NCBI GenBank assembly: GCA_018136815.1
Contig: JADDIW010000101.1
Coordinates: 1-20,788 of the forward strand
Reading direction: 5' to 3'
From: Isochrysis galbana
Lineage: Eukaryota; Haptophyta; Isochrysidales; Isochrysidaceae
Length of the DNA stretch: 20,788 nt
Part shown: in pieces, positions 1-9,672 of the stretch
Layout of the letters: each line of letters starts with the position of its first letter
How positions within the stretch are numbered: the stretch's first letter is position 1
The notes under the pieces: generated by a model
What the model was told of the DNA's origin: nothing
The model's database searches: none
What the model saw: the letters and a program-made list of their open reading frames with translations, nothing else
Translations under genes and position numbers: made by a program

Positions 1-1
1 A

Positions 2-1084
2 TCCTACCAAGCATGTGCATACCTCAGCAACCCAACCGGTACTCAGCCGATGCCTCTTCCTCCTGGTGAACCCAACGGCACGTTTGCCAACCCTAGCCGT
101 GGGGATGATCGTAAGATGCGATTCCCAGCAATGTTCATCACCAATGATGAGACAAAGATGCGGGGCAAGCGGAAAGCTGTATACGCCTTTTCCCACGGGG
201 ATAACGGAGGAGTGATTCTGGAAAGACGCAGTCACTCCGAACTCGGTGGCTCAACCAATGAGCCTGCTGGCAAGGTCGCTTGCGCCTCACGGCTGGGCTA
301 CCCGGCGTTCGGCTCAAAGTCTGCAGCCAACGCCATCTACCCCCCATTATCGGCCAGAAGTACTTCTCCACCAATGCATGGGCCCTCCACGTATTCCGCT
401 GACTCGCCACATTCCATGGTGCCCGAGCTGGCTCTACCGCTGGCTTCAGCTCCCGCATTTCTCTCAGGTGGCAACGTAGAGGGAGTTACGGAGGTGAAGA
501 AGACGCTTGGTGGCATAGGCGGCACTCTTGAGCAAAGGGTATTCGACGTGTGGCAAAAGCCAAGTAGTGACAACGCGCGCGAGCGCAAGGCACGCGAGGT
601 GTGGCATAAGCTCCTGGAGTCGTTGCCATCGAAGAAATGCCGGAAGGCATGGCTGCCCGACCCAGACCTGTTCTTCAACGCTGTCGATCACGGCATCTTG
701 CGCGAGACCAAGATTCAACTCGCGCAAGAGTTCGCTATATGCTCCGTAGAGCGACGTCGTGGAGGTGGGCGGCAAATGTGCGAAACTTTCGTGTCCACAC
801 TGCGCCATGTGGCAAACTCATACTTGATGCATGTGCCAGCGGTATCAAAGCCTACGCACGTGCAGCAAGCCCTACGACCACCGGCGGTCGATGACAAGAT
901 TGATCTCGGCTCCGCCCATGTTTCCACAACATTCAAGACAATGGAGCATACGGCGCAAGGCAGTGTCTCATGGTCGACATCACCAACGGAACATGGGTCG
1001 GTGTGCGGAACCCTGCCGTCCCTTGAATTCGAATGGGACGAGCTGGAAAATGAGCTTTTCAACGCCATCGTGGCGACGCCATGA
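2..1084 (+). CDS. Unrecognised protein, open to left edge
   Basis: The frame runs from the left edge without a stop to TGA at 1082-1084. The first ATG is at 50, but the 16 codons before it are also open, so this may be the 3' part of a longer gene or exon. From the ATG it encodes 344 residues. The N-terminal half is rich in Pro, Ser and Gly. Residues about 150-250 are charged and probably helical, with a run of Arg/Lys/Glu around residue 175 and a motif reading LPDPDLFFNAVDHGIL. The C-terminus is acidic (EWDELENELF). I recognise no catalytic motif, membrane segment or known family. The length of the frame and the change of composition along it argue weakly for real coding. It could also be a transposon-derived frame or a chance open frame in GC-rich DNA. 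Confidence 0.35.
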   Translation, partial: SYQACAYLSNPTGTQPMPLPPGEPNGTFANPSRGDDRKMRFPAMFITNDETKMRGKRKAVYAFSHGDNGGVILERRSHSELGGSTNEPAGKVACASRLGYPAFGSKSAANAIYPPLSARSTSPPMHGPSTYSADSPHSMVPELALPLASAPAFLSGGNVEGVTEVKKTLGGIGGTLEQRVFDVWQKPSSDNARERKAREVWHKLLESLPSKKCRKAWLPDPDLFFNAVDHGILRETKIQLAQEFAICSVERRRGGGRQMCETFVSTLRHVANSYLMHVPAVSKPTHVQQALRPPAVDDKIDLGSAHVSTTFKTMEHTAQGSVSWSTSPTEHGSVCGTLPSLEFEWDELENELFNAIVATP

Positions 1085-2040
1085 GGCACGCATCCCCCAA
1101 GAGCTTGGGCTGAGCATCATGCTCCTTACCAGATCATTTCCGTAGGTCAAATAAACGCTAGTCTTCCTCGACAATTGCGTCCTAGAACACACACAGTGCT
1201 TTGCACTGCTCGCCCAGACTCGTTCAATCGCGGCATATCGCAACGCCCTCCCCTGCCCCTTCCGCCGCCGCTCTCCGGCTTCTTCTTTGGTGCGTCAGGT
1301 GCTATGTAGTTGCCCTTGCTTTCACAGGAGCTCTTCCTACAAGCCATAGGTCGCAAAGAACGAGAGCCTCGAATGTGGCAGTGGTGAAGAGGCAGACTCA
1401 TGGTCCATTCCTCATGTTGCTGATTTGCCGCGACAAGCAAGTAGACGCGAATCGACATCGAGGTTTTCTCTCCACCTCGTGGCTTTACTCATGATTTTGG
1501 TATTTTATTCTTCTCCTCAGTTGTGTCGCCACAACAAGCGAACCATGGCAGACCAATGCCGAGGTGTTCTCTCCGTTCAGCAGCGTTCTTCCGGATGGTC
1601 TTCATTGATACTCTGCCATTCTGGTTGCGTCAAGAGCTCGAGGCATACTCCTAAGGTGGGGTCGTCATGTTGTAGTGTACCCGCTCGTTTTGACATTGAT
1701 TTTGGCGCGAGAACATTCGCTTCTCCCTCGTTTCTCGTCGGGACCTATACGAGGAAACCGACGGACATTTCACCCCTTTTGGAGTTCGATTTCTTCATTT
1801 TGAATATTTTATGTGTCCTCTCAAGCAATATTCGGCATCGCGCCATCCCCATGGTTCCATGAGTCTTTAAGCAAGCTTGTGCACACGGATTTGTGTGGCG
1901 TGTTCAAGCTCTGCATGGTGCATGGGCGAAGTCCTTCGTCACGCCATGGAAAATATTCACAAACGTTCATCTCATGACCTAACGATTACTCTCAGAGTAA
2001 GGGCTATGGGAATGGAAAAACAAAAACAACTAAGTTCATT
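1085..2040. other. No gene recognised
   Basis: About 950 bases between the left-edge frame and the LINE. The longest frame (plus strand, 1425-1862) has no recognisable motif and looks like chance. Part of the stretch may be 5' untranslated sequence of the LINE that starts its ORF1 at 2095, but I cannot place the element's 5' boundary. Confidence 0.5.
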
Positions 2041-2070
2041 TAGTTCAGCATCCAACTCAGTTTATACTGA

Positions 2071-2090
2071 AAAACTATTGTTATAGTTTT
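2071..2090 (+). repeat. Hairpin just upstream of LINE ORF1 start
   Basis: The 20 bases AAAACTATTGTTATAGTTTT form a perfect 8-bp stem with a TGTT loop, ending four bases before the ATG at 2095. The core AACTATTGTTATAGTT recurs at 9623-9638, again six to seven bases before an ATGGAGCG start, so it belongs to the 5' end of this LINE family. Confidence 0.6.
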
Positions 2091-2094
2091 AGCG

Positions 2095-3122
2095 ATGGAG
2101 CGCGCGCCGACCGCTCCCACCTCCCAGCCCTCTGCCGCCACGACGCCCCAACGGGGCCGACCCAAGCCACCGGAGCCCAAGCGCTCGCAACCCTCAGCCC
2201 CTCCCGATCAGGACGTCGAGATGGCGCCACCTCCCTCTCCTCCCAGGCAGCCCCACAGCCAGGGAACAGGCAGAGTCCTGTTCCCTGGTGCAGACCAGAG
2301 CCAGGGCAATGCCCTGCCACAGGCCTCCCTCGACACGCCACCCAACCAAGGACTCCCCATGGGGGCTGGCAGCACTGCTGCCACCCCCATGGTGGCAACT
2401 CCTACCATCAGTGCACCCCTCGGGGGCGGGCACTTGACACAACAATCAATCCTGGGGGCTTTTGCGCCCTCCAACCAACAACCAACACCTGCGCAAAAAT
2501 CCTACGCGGAAGCCGCCCAGAAGGGACCCATGGGGAAGACTCCAATGCAGCAAGCCCAGAAACAACCAGCCCCACAGCCACAGCAGCCATCGCGCAAGCG
2601 GGCCGACCCCCAATCGGACCCCAAGCCGGTTGTCAGCAACAACACACAACTTGCTCCCCCCCCTCTTGATGAGGAGGAAGAGCCGGAAGACACCCCTTTT
2701 TTCATTCAGCTAGCTCAGCTAGCTGACGACAAGAAGGACATCAAAAGTGAAGATGTAGCTACCTTCATGAAATTCCTCCTCTCTAGGCTGGAAGGCCTAG
2801 ACGCAACCCCGGATGGGATGGACAAGGGTCGTAAAGGCCCTTGGATCTTTTACGTCGATGAGGACGCTCACGATCAATTTAAGGCCGCATATGGAGACAA
2901 AGTAAATACGGCACTTTCTGGAGTCCCGCACGAGTTTGGAATCACTTACGGCGCGTTAGCCGATTCGGCCCCTCGCAAGTCGAGCGCCATCCGGTCCTCT
3001 CTCAAAGAGGTGGCGACCTACATCGTATTCCGCATCTTTGACCCGATCAAGGCGTACAAAACCAAGACTAGGCATCTGGCCAGCTCGCTCGAACGCGAGG
3101 GTTTCCACGGCCCCTTCTGGGG
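2095..3122 (+). pseudogene. LINE ORF1-like protein, 3' part replaced by deletion
   Basis: The frame opens at ATG 2095 and stops at 3187-3189, but the true ORF1 content ends near 3108-3122. The first about 190 residues are Pro/Gln/Ser-rich and low in complexity. They are followed by an acidic patch (DEEEEPED) and then a folded region of about 150 residues. That region aligns by eye to the minus-strand protein at 9643-10926. Shared elements are LEG(L/V)D, a GPW motif, a Q-F-x(5)-Y-x-D stretch, and an ending of LA-x(3)-E-x(2)-GF. Both proteins start MERAP. I call it the ORF1 (RNA-binding or gag-like) protein of a LINE because a LINE ORF2 end follows directly. The last 19 or so codons before the stop are ORF2 sequence read in the wrong frame. 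No zinc knuckle is visible. Confidence 0.6.
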
Positions 3123-3644
3123 ATCGGACTGCTCCCGATGGCCGAGCACACGCGAGCGCTTCAAGCGATTTGGATCATCCGGTATCTAAACCCGTCCACG
3201 GCGGACTGGAAGACGGTCCTGGACCAATGGTTCAGCCGCACTCCACTGGGTAGAGCCGCGGTCTTCTCGAAGGTCGACGCGAAGAGCCTCTCAGCCAGCA
3301 TCTGTGGCAACAACACGCTCCCAGCCTTCTGGAAGCAAGCGCTCGATAACTTCAGACGGATCAAGCTATGCAGGGAAACTAACACGAGGGAAGGGACCCT
3401 GGGCTCCCCGATATGGCATAACTGCTTTCATAAAGCACCTGCTTTACATCACTCGCATAGAGCCAAGTGGGAATCTTTGCAGACGGTTGTCGTTCACAAC
3501 ACCATTAACTCGGACACGGGGGACTTGTACACTGTGGAAGAGTGCGCGGCATACCTACCACGCGGAGAACGTTGGATACGTCATAGGGGCAATTATTTAT
3601 CGACAGGCCCCTTTCTGAAGTCGTGGGTGAAGATAGCAGAATGA
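3108..3644 (+). pseudogene. C-terminal remnant of LINE ORF2 (post-RT region)
   Basis: In a frame different from ORF1, the sequence reads GIGLLPMAEHTRALQAIWII, then RYLNPS, a W-x(5)-LDQWF stretch, LPAFWKQALDNFRRI and PIWHN, and stops with TGA at 3642-3644. This succession (a G-x-GL start, an ALQA-W segment, an FWK segment and a PIWHN box) is characteristic of the region after the reverse transcriptase in LINE ORF2 proteins. The endonuclease and the reverse transcriptase itself are absent, so several kilobases have been lost between ORF1 and this tail. The junction lies in about 3108-3122, where the two frames overlap. The element cannot move by itself. The assignment rests on motif reading only. 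Confidence 0.55.
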
Positions 3645-3787
3645 TGTGGGATGTGGGAGGTCCCTGGTGGGTCGCACGCTCGATCTCAAGGGTCGCACAG
3701 TCCGGTTGTAACACATCCCCGCCCATTGCGCCGCAGGCGTACGATAGTTCAACACGGCCCGACCTCCGACCTCCATGAGGCCGGCAG

Positions 3788-3976
3788 GCCGGCGGTCATT
3801 AATGGAGTGTGAAAGTAGGCCCATCGTGCCTTGAACAAGGAGTGGATCTTGATGCGCGCTCGCTCTGTCAGGCCCTCGATGCGGTTGGAGTATTTGTGAT
3901 CGAGGGCGAGCATCGAGGCGTAAACGTCTCCGAGCGTGATGCCTTGCTTGCCATCGGTGAGCCTAAGCAAAGTAAG
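3788..3976 (-). pseudogene. hAT-like transposase remnant
   Basis: About 63 residues on the minus strand, in a frame that reaches a stop at 3749-3751. They read LTLLRLTDGKQGITLGDVYA, then about 20 residues, then ARIKIHSLFKARWAYFHTPL. The succession of a short box with G-x-(V/I)-Y, a helical Arg/Lys-rich spacer and an RW-x(2)-(F/L)-H-x-PL-x(2)-AG box resembles the conserved segment before the dimerisation region of hAT-superfamily transposases. Nothing else of the transposase is readable on either side: the N-terminal part is Pro-rich translation of a G/C tract and the C-terminal part is lost. It is a fragment at best, and the assignment is tentative. Confidence 0.35.
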
Positions 3977-4164
3977 GCTGCCTCGCCGCATTCCGCTTGC
4001 GCGAGCCCTTGGGCGGCATTGGCGATTGGCGAGGGGGGAGGGGGGGCGTAGGTAGGGGGGAGGGGGGCGTTTCGGGGTTTCGGCTTTCCCCTCCCTCCAA
4101 ATAAACAAAAAACGGCGAAAAGAACCAAAATTAGATTAACATCAAGACACAATATCGTATATAC

Positions 4165-4300
4165 CCATATGACTATAGTCTGATCATAGTCAGTGATTCA
4201 AGCTCCCATGCTATGACTAGTAGTCAATAGTCAGAGGGCTATGCATGACTAGTAGTCTATAGTCAGAGGCTATGGTGTGACTATGACTGCATAGTCAAGG
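4165..4300. repeat. ATAGTC-rich repeat with 32-bp tandem duplication
   Basis: Two adjacent copies of a 32-bp unit beginning ATGACTAGTAGTC start at 4213 and 4245. They differ at a few positions. The flanks carry more copies of the core (A)TAGTC, including GACTATAGTC at 4171-4180 and CATAGTC near 4289. Isolated copies lie further right near 4525 and 5031. The unit is itself rich in short palindromes such as ACTAGT and GACTATAGTC. Confidence 0.7.
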
Positions 4301-4310
4301 CCCATAGAAT

Positions 4311-5682
4311 GACTTAGATTGAATCACTTGAATCATGTACAGCCCTGGCGCGGCATCCGGCAGCGCGCAGCCAGGGCTCTTGTGCAAGCTCGGCCTGATG
4401 TCGGGCCGCGACACCTTGTAGTGGGCCCGTGGCAGGTGCGGGGACGACGAGAAGCGGCGTGGCAATGGTAGGGCAGCGGCGCGCCTTCTCCATTGTCCAT
4501 TGTTGAGGTGCGGCAGAGTCCTCAATAGTCAATAGCGCCTCACTACGCTTATGCTCATTGGAACGGCCCCAATAGACATCTCCACAGCGCGACTTGTTGA
4601 GAGGCGGTGTGGAGACCCTCTTGAGACCCTGTTGCGGCCGTGCAAAACCCCCCGAGTAGAAGATAACGGTATACTAATTAAAAGCAAAACTGTAATCTGG
4701 TCCTCTTTCGACGGAACGCGACTTTTCAGGCGTGATGGTGCGATGGTTGCGATCGATTTCTGTGGGCAATCATGTCGTGAATCACGATTGCAAAGCGCCA
4801 GAGCGCCCCCATTGCCCCCTATTATAACAATAGGTTGCGCGCGCTCAGAAATAGAAGCTCTCTCTCTCACTAAAACTATAACATCAGCAGTTTCACATAG
4901 AACCACAAATGATAGCCATTGGACATGGTACAAGACACCTTGTGATAGATGGTGGGTAGTCGTAATGGAAATATTAGTAGAAGTTGTGTAGAAGTAGTAT
5001 GCTATCTTCAAAGGTATATTTTTGTCGCATAGTCAACAGTCGGTCGGTGTGGGCGACGGGCCGTCGACATGACGAATACAAGCACGCCGATACTGATACT
5101 GTTGAACGCTACTGTTAGCCTTTCGCATGCGGATCACATGGCATGCAACGACCTCCTTGGCTGGTGGTTTCAGACCGCCAATGCCTCGCACTCTGCGGTA
5201 CACCCATAGGCTCCTGACGAGATGCGCACGCTGCCGCGGACATGCGCAACCGGGAGTATCGTGTGGACGTGTCATGCATGTGGTGTACCCCGGCGCTCAC
5301 CACACATGCAACTACGGGGAAATGCGCGTTTTGCTTTTGCGCCGCGCGTCCGGCCATCATACCGGCAGCCAGAAGGCGACCGATCGATGGCCGCTAGTGC
5401 CGATCTGCAAGCAGGCTGGCGAGCTGGAGCAACCGCACGTGCCGCACACCAAGACGCACCGTCTGGGCAGAGCCTCCTTGCGTAGCTCTGAGACCCGCCG
5501 AAAGCTAGTGCTCACGTTGTGCCGCAAATATGTGTGATGAATATGGCGTCGGCCCGAAGCATCCATGCAGCGGGCCGTCATCACGTCATGTTCTCGACGG
5601 GCGTCGGCTTCGAAGGGTTCGCAGCGTGTTGCGGCCCATGGTTGCCGACGCCACTAGATCATCCTGTGGTTTCGTCGTCCCA
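4311..5682. other. No gene recognised
   Basis: About 1.4 kb between the short repeat and the end of the lumen-protein gene. Overlapping frames on both strands (plus 4551-4991, minus 4529-5011, plus 5127-5537) have no recognisable motif, and none is convincingly better than its antisense partner. The stretch next to 5683 probably includes the 3' untranslated region of the minus-strand gene. Confidence 0.5.
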
Positions 5683-6703
5683 TCACAGGCACCCAGCGGA
5701 CTCGCGCGTAGGATTGCCAGTGGTGGGGTTCTCTCCCTTGAGCGTCGGGTTCTTGCAAAGCTTCTTCTGATCGAACTGGCCGAGATAGGCGTCCGACCTG
5801 CGCAGTGCGGGCTGTGGTGAGCAGGGGTGCTACACCCGCCACTTGACTGCCCGAGGGCGAGTGCTTTCGGTTCGGGATACACTGCATGCTGCAGTGGGAT
5901 TGACCAGCCTGCACGGGCCCTCAGAATATTTGCATCGAGTCTTCAGCGGCAGGGGGCCACGAGCAGCGGCGCACCAGTCGGTATCGGTCAAATCAGCATT
6001 CTCAAACGTTGTGCCAGATAGGACAGCGTTGTTGAAGATGGCTCCCTGCGATAGAGGAGTGTAGACGTAGAGATGAGCGTCAACGCGATAGCAGCGTGCA
6101 AGAATCGCGTCCGGCGGCAAGCGCTCCTCCGTCCGATGGCCAGCAGCGGCATTGTGCACACCTTGAACGATGCTCCGTTGAAATAGGCGCGATCAACGAC
6201 GCCGTTGGAGAAGTCGGCGCCGTCAAACTTGGCGTTTGGGGCGTAAACCTGAAAAGAGCATGGGGGCGAGGGGCTCACACGAAAGATGCACCGGGCGGCG
6301 ACATCCAGGGCCCAACATTTACCTTGGAGAGCTGCGCCTCTTTGAAGTTCGTCTTCGAAAAGTCACCCTTCTCCATCAGTGCGCCAGAACTGCGGAGGCG
6401 TGAAACGAGGTAGCGAAGCATTGTGAGATGTGCACTCCGTCATGCAAGAGTACTCGCAGGGGCACAGTCCGCCCCTCCTGAGCTCGCCGAAGTGCGCAAC
6501 TATAAGGGGGTCTGGAGTCACAACACGCACAGGTCGAAGGTCGCCGCGTCGCTACCCGACATCTTGCACTCGCGCAGGTCGTAGAGCGTATCGCGCGCTG
6601 CGTTGGCTTGACCCATTGCGGAGGAGACAAACTTGCATCGGTCCTTCTTAGAGGTGTCGATTGGAGGGAACTTGAACTTCTCGGTCCCCCCATCGGCCAA
6701 CGC
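5683..6703 (-). CDS. Thylakoid-lumen-type pentapeptide-repeat protein (5' end unresolved)
   Basis: Reconstructed by eye as five GT-AG exons on the minus strand: about 6703-6531, 6389-6323, 6248-6162, 6045-5975 and 5797-5683 (TGA 5685-5683). The introns are 141, 74, 116 and 177 bases and all phases join correctly. The 169 readable residues from codon 6700 start LADGGTEKFKFPPIDTSKKD. They continue through GQANAARDTLYDLREC, then a run of about 17 A(D/N/x)(L/F)xx pentapeptides (for example AKFDGADFSNG and TTFENADLTDTDW), and end with a KKLCKNPTLKGE box and SAGCL. This pattern, with paired cysteines at the end, is that of the chloroplast lumen pentapeptide proteins (TL15/TL17 type). They form a right-handed beta-helix of unknown biochemical role. 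The expected bipartite transit peptide must lie upstream of 6703. I could not identify that exon with confidence; the frame closes at a stop near 6757. Confidence 0.8.
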
Positions 6704-7167
6704 CTTCCATTGAAGGGAACAGCGTAGCTCCGGTAAGAAACGATTACCCCGGCCGCATAGTTTTCACGGACTCGCTGTCGAGCATTCACTGCCCGCTGCG
6801 CTAGCCATGTGGCACCTTCCCACGTAGCCCTTAGACGAGCAATGGCGGCTCCTTGGACGACAAGCCCACATGCACCCTTCCCTATTGCACCGATCATCTC
6901 CACAAACCCATGCCCGTTCTCCGATTTCCCTTACTCTCAGATCTCCTTGAAACGCTCGTTCGCTGCAGGCAGAATCTCGCGCCCCCCTCTCGCTCGATCG
7001 CTGCCGTATTCATGACCACTCCACTTCTTCTGTCTTCCGGCGTTGGCTCCTCTGCCCACGTCCAACGCCTTACTGTCCCTCGGTCTTAACGCCCCCCCCC
7101 TCCCTTGCTTCTTCACTCCAGCTTTCCATTCAAATCCCCATCCCCATCTCCCCCGTTCCCTCCTCTC
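6704..7167 (-). other. Likely 5' exon(s) or leader of the lumen-protein gene, not resolved
   Basis: A plastid transit peptide should be encoded in this interval. Minus-strand candidates include a short Arg/Ser-rich frame beginning at the ATG near 7013 and a frame beginning at the ATG at 6897-6903. Neither joins to the exon at 6703 by an obvious donor-acceptor pair, so I leave it open. Confidence 0.3.
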
Positions 7168-7335
<168 letters not shown>

Positions 7336-7340
<5 letters not shown>

Positions 7341-7361
7341 ACACACGCACAAACACACATG

Positions 7362-7390
<29 letters not shown>
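7336..7390. repeat. (CA)n microsatellite
   Basis: A CA-repeat of about 55 bases with a few interruptions (GCACAAACACACATG). It directly continues the CT tract. Confidence 0.95.
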
Positions 7391-7392
<2 letters not shown>

Positions 7393-7544
7393 TCACTCTC
7401 CTTGCACGCGGTGGCGCGGGCGTGCCTCACCTGCTGGACAGGAGCAACGCTCGAGAGTGCAAGCAGCGACGAGAGCGCCAGCGCCGCCACGCGCGAGCCC
7501 ACTGCCTGCGAGACGTGGAGAGAGGGCAGCGAGACCTTCATCGG

Positions 7545-7545
<1 letters not shown>

Positions 7546-7633
<88 letters not shown>
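7546..7633. repeat. (GA)n microsatellite
   Basis: About 88 bases of uninterrupted GA. Relative to the CT tract at 7197-7293 it is an inverted arm, separated by about 250 bases. Confidence 0.95.
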
Positions 7634-7636
<3 letters not shown>

Positions 7637-7652
7637 TAGTAGTAGTAGTAGT
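7632..7652. repeat. (AGT)n trinucleotide repeat
   Basis: Seven AGT units follow the GA tract without a gap. Confidence 0.9.
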
Positions 7653-8211
7653 TGCTCAGGTGATTATGAAGATGTTCCAGCCTATGAGGAACAATGTTTA
7701 AGAGGAATGACACGCGATCGAAGTATCGATCATCATGCGGAGGAGGAGTGAAGCAAGACAGAAGAGAGAGAGTGTTTAAGAGAAATGCTGTGCGCGCCGC
7801 CGGCGCGCCCCGAGAAAAAAGCGTGCACTACCGGATTGTTGTCCCCTCATATCAACGAATAAAACGTCGATGGAAAAGAAGAAACCGAGTAGAAGGACAA
7901 GGAGAGGAGGGGCCCCCTTGAGAGCCCGGAGAGTCTACTTTTATACTACTACTTTAGAGGAGATTTCCTCGTCCCGCTGATTTTTTTTCTCACCTCACCT
8001 CAGTGAATAAAAAATTCCATCTGGGAAAAGGCTGGTGAGCCTAGATGTTGGATGTTGGCTCCGGCGAGAATTTCGAATTTCGAGATTTTTTTGAACAAAA
8101 TGTGGGTACTTCATCGGAAAAAATGTTGACCGTAATTTGGGTCACGCGGGAGCGAAAGTTGCAAGCCCGCAGCCGGATGACGCCCGCGAGCAACCCACAA
8201 CCCATCATCGG
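7653..8211. other. No gene recognised
   Basis: The frames here are short and share no motif with known families. The sequence turns from GC-rich to more AT-rich near 7930. There is a run of eight or more T at 7981-7989. Confidence 0.5.
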
Positions 8212-8434
8212 CCTACATGTGAAACACGAAACACAATCAAACTTAGAAATTAAACAGCAAAAACAATATGTTTTTTGCCATCGAAAAAAACCGAGAAAAA
8301 CAGTGTAAAAAGCAGATGTGTGTGGGGGGGGGGGGGGGCCGAAATAAAACAGCGAAAAGCATATGCTTTGGGCCTCCGAAGAAAAAACACTGTTCCTGTG
8401 TTCCTGTTCTTGTGTCCTGTGTTTCACATGTAGG
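8212..8434. mobile_element. MITE-like element, 223 bp
   Basis: Perfect 16-bp inverted ends, CCTACATGTGAAACAC at 8212-8227 and its reverse complement at 8419-8434. The similarity continues imperfectly for about eight more bases. The flanks ATCATCGG (8204-8211) and ATCATTGC (8435-8442) agree at six of eight positions and may be a decayed 8-bp target duplication, as in hAT-type elements. The interior is AT-rich. It contains two related segments about 93 bases apart (near 8252 and 8345) and a run of 15 G near 8323-8338. No coding content. Confidence 0.6.
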
Positions 8435-8764
8435 ATCATTGCGGCCAGCCCCTCGAGGTTGGGCCCGGCCAGGGTTTAGAGTTTCGCGCCCGACCCACCC
8501 AAATTTCGTTGCTTAAATTCGCTAGTATTGCTACAACTTTCGGGACAGCTCGGCCCAAATTTCGCGGCTCGAATTTCGCTCGAAATTTCTTACGCGCGCT
8601 TTGCGCGCATATTAGACAACTAACCACACATACATACGTACATATAAATATACGTACGTATGCGCTAATGTCTATATTACTGCACTGAATCCGTGGAGCC
8701 ATTGGACGCCCGACGTTTCCGAGAGAGGAGGCGCGCCAGCGAGCTCCATGGCAACTGACTACTA
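8435..8764. other. No gene recognised
   Basis: A non-coding stretch with several AAATTTCG motifs (8508-8590), a short hairpin GCGCGCTTTGCGCGC (about 8595-8609), and a TACGTA-rich AT patch near 8628-8662. No reading frame is convincing. Confidence 0.5.
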
Positions 8765-8786
8765 ACTACCTCCGTTCCAAAACTGA
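8765..8786 (+). repeat. Left terminal inverted repeat
   Basis: 22 bases, an exact reverse complement of 11102-11123. Confidence 0.8.
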
Positions 8787-9225
8787 GATGTGTGTGAGAG
8801 AGAGCCTTTGTTTGGGAAGCGAGGGCGGCGCACAGAGAAGAGGAGGCACTAGATGGAGGGCCGGGGTGTGGGGAGGGTACATGCTGGCTTAACAAGGTGC
8901 TTTCGTTGAGGATATTAACGAAAATCTAAAGCGCCCCACAACGTGTCAAAAACGGGCACTCTATTTACTGTCAGAAGCAACGTCACGACGATGCGGCAAG
9001 GCGCAAGGCGTGATGGTTTCCACCGGGAGGACCGTTGGTGGTTGAGCTCCTCTTCTTCTTCTTGGGCCCCTTGCCTTGCCACTCATACTCGCCCCTAGTG
9101 CGAGCCCAGCGCTGCTGCGGCGGCGGCTCCACCACCTTCAGCCGCGTCATGCGGCCGCGAGTGCCACGGGCCAAGAGCTTTGGCGCCAATCGTTCGCGTC
9201 GGCCGATTTGCACACCCAGTCCACA

Positions 9226-9246
9226 TTGAAAAGCTGCCCATTTCAA
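9226..9246 (+). repeat. 21-bp direct repeat, left copy
   Basis: TTGAAAAGCTGCCCATTTCA plus A. It is repeated at 10949-10970 with one extra A in the A run. The two copies bracket the LINE material. A run of A follows the left copy (to 9255). Confidence 0.75.
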
Positions 9247-9622
9247 AAAAAAAAACATCTGAAGATTCTGGGCTACACGCTACACACCTACTAGACTAGG
9301 GTAATTCCCCATCCCTGCCGCCACCGCCCTTAGCTTCCCTTTCCTCCACCTCCTCCCCTTCCCCCCTTCATTCCTTTGTCTTCGGTATCCGGGGTTCGGC
9401 TCGGGTGCGCTACCACGAGCCTGGTTCAAAGCGCGGGTTCCGGGCAGGCCTGTTGTTGGTCAATTGTCATCTTGTGCTTGTCGGGTCACGGGCTTGCTCG
9501 TCTTTCTCGCCCTTGCTTGTCGCTATTGTGTCTCGGTGGGTTTATGTCCAGTCGACAGTCGAGGTGTATCTCGTCTCAGAGTTGTTCTGGTACGGGTCCC
9601 TCGGCAATTATATATGCCACCC

Positions 9623-9672
9623 AACTATTGTTATAGTTTGACCTATGGAGCGTGCCGCGACCGCTCCTGTGT
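9623..9672 (+). mobile_element. 5' end of a second LINE copy, plus strand
   Basis: The hairpin AACTATTGTTATAGTT (9623-9638) is followed by ATGGAGCGTGCCGCGACCGC at 9645. It matches the hairpin and ORF1 start of the LINE at 2071-2110 over about 45 bases. After about ten codons the similarity stops and the sequence becomes the reverse complement of an ORF1 3' part. Confidence 0.6.

Larger units (their letters stand above)
2041..3700 (+). mobile_element. Internally deleted LINE retrotransposon
   Basis: ORF1-like sequence and an ORF2 C-terminal remnant lie in the same orientation and are fused at about 3108-3122. The endonuclease and reverse transcriptase have been deleted. I see no poly(A) tail or clear target-site duplication, so both outer limits are approximate. 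The family is present again, inverted, at 9623-10948. Confidence 0.5.

Noticed and set aside
4529..5011. Overlapping 160- and 146-residue frames on opposite strands
   Set aside because: Neither has a motif or a better composition than the other, and both overlap almost fully.
9241..9256. A-run as the poly(A) tail of the LINE
   Set aside because: The A-run is on the plus strand to the left of the element. A tail of the plus-strand copy should lie on its right, and a tail of the minus-strand copy should read as T here.
8983..9258. 91-residue minus-strand frame with a Lys-rich end
   Set aside because: It has some protein-like stretches but no recognisable motif. It lies inside the inverted-repeat element and could be a decayed transposon frame, which is not enough to report as a gene.
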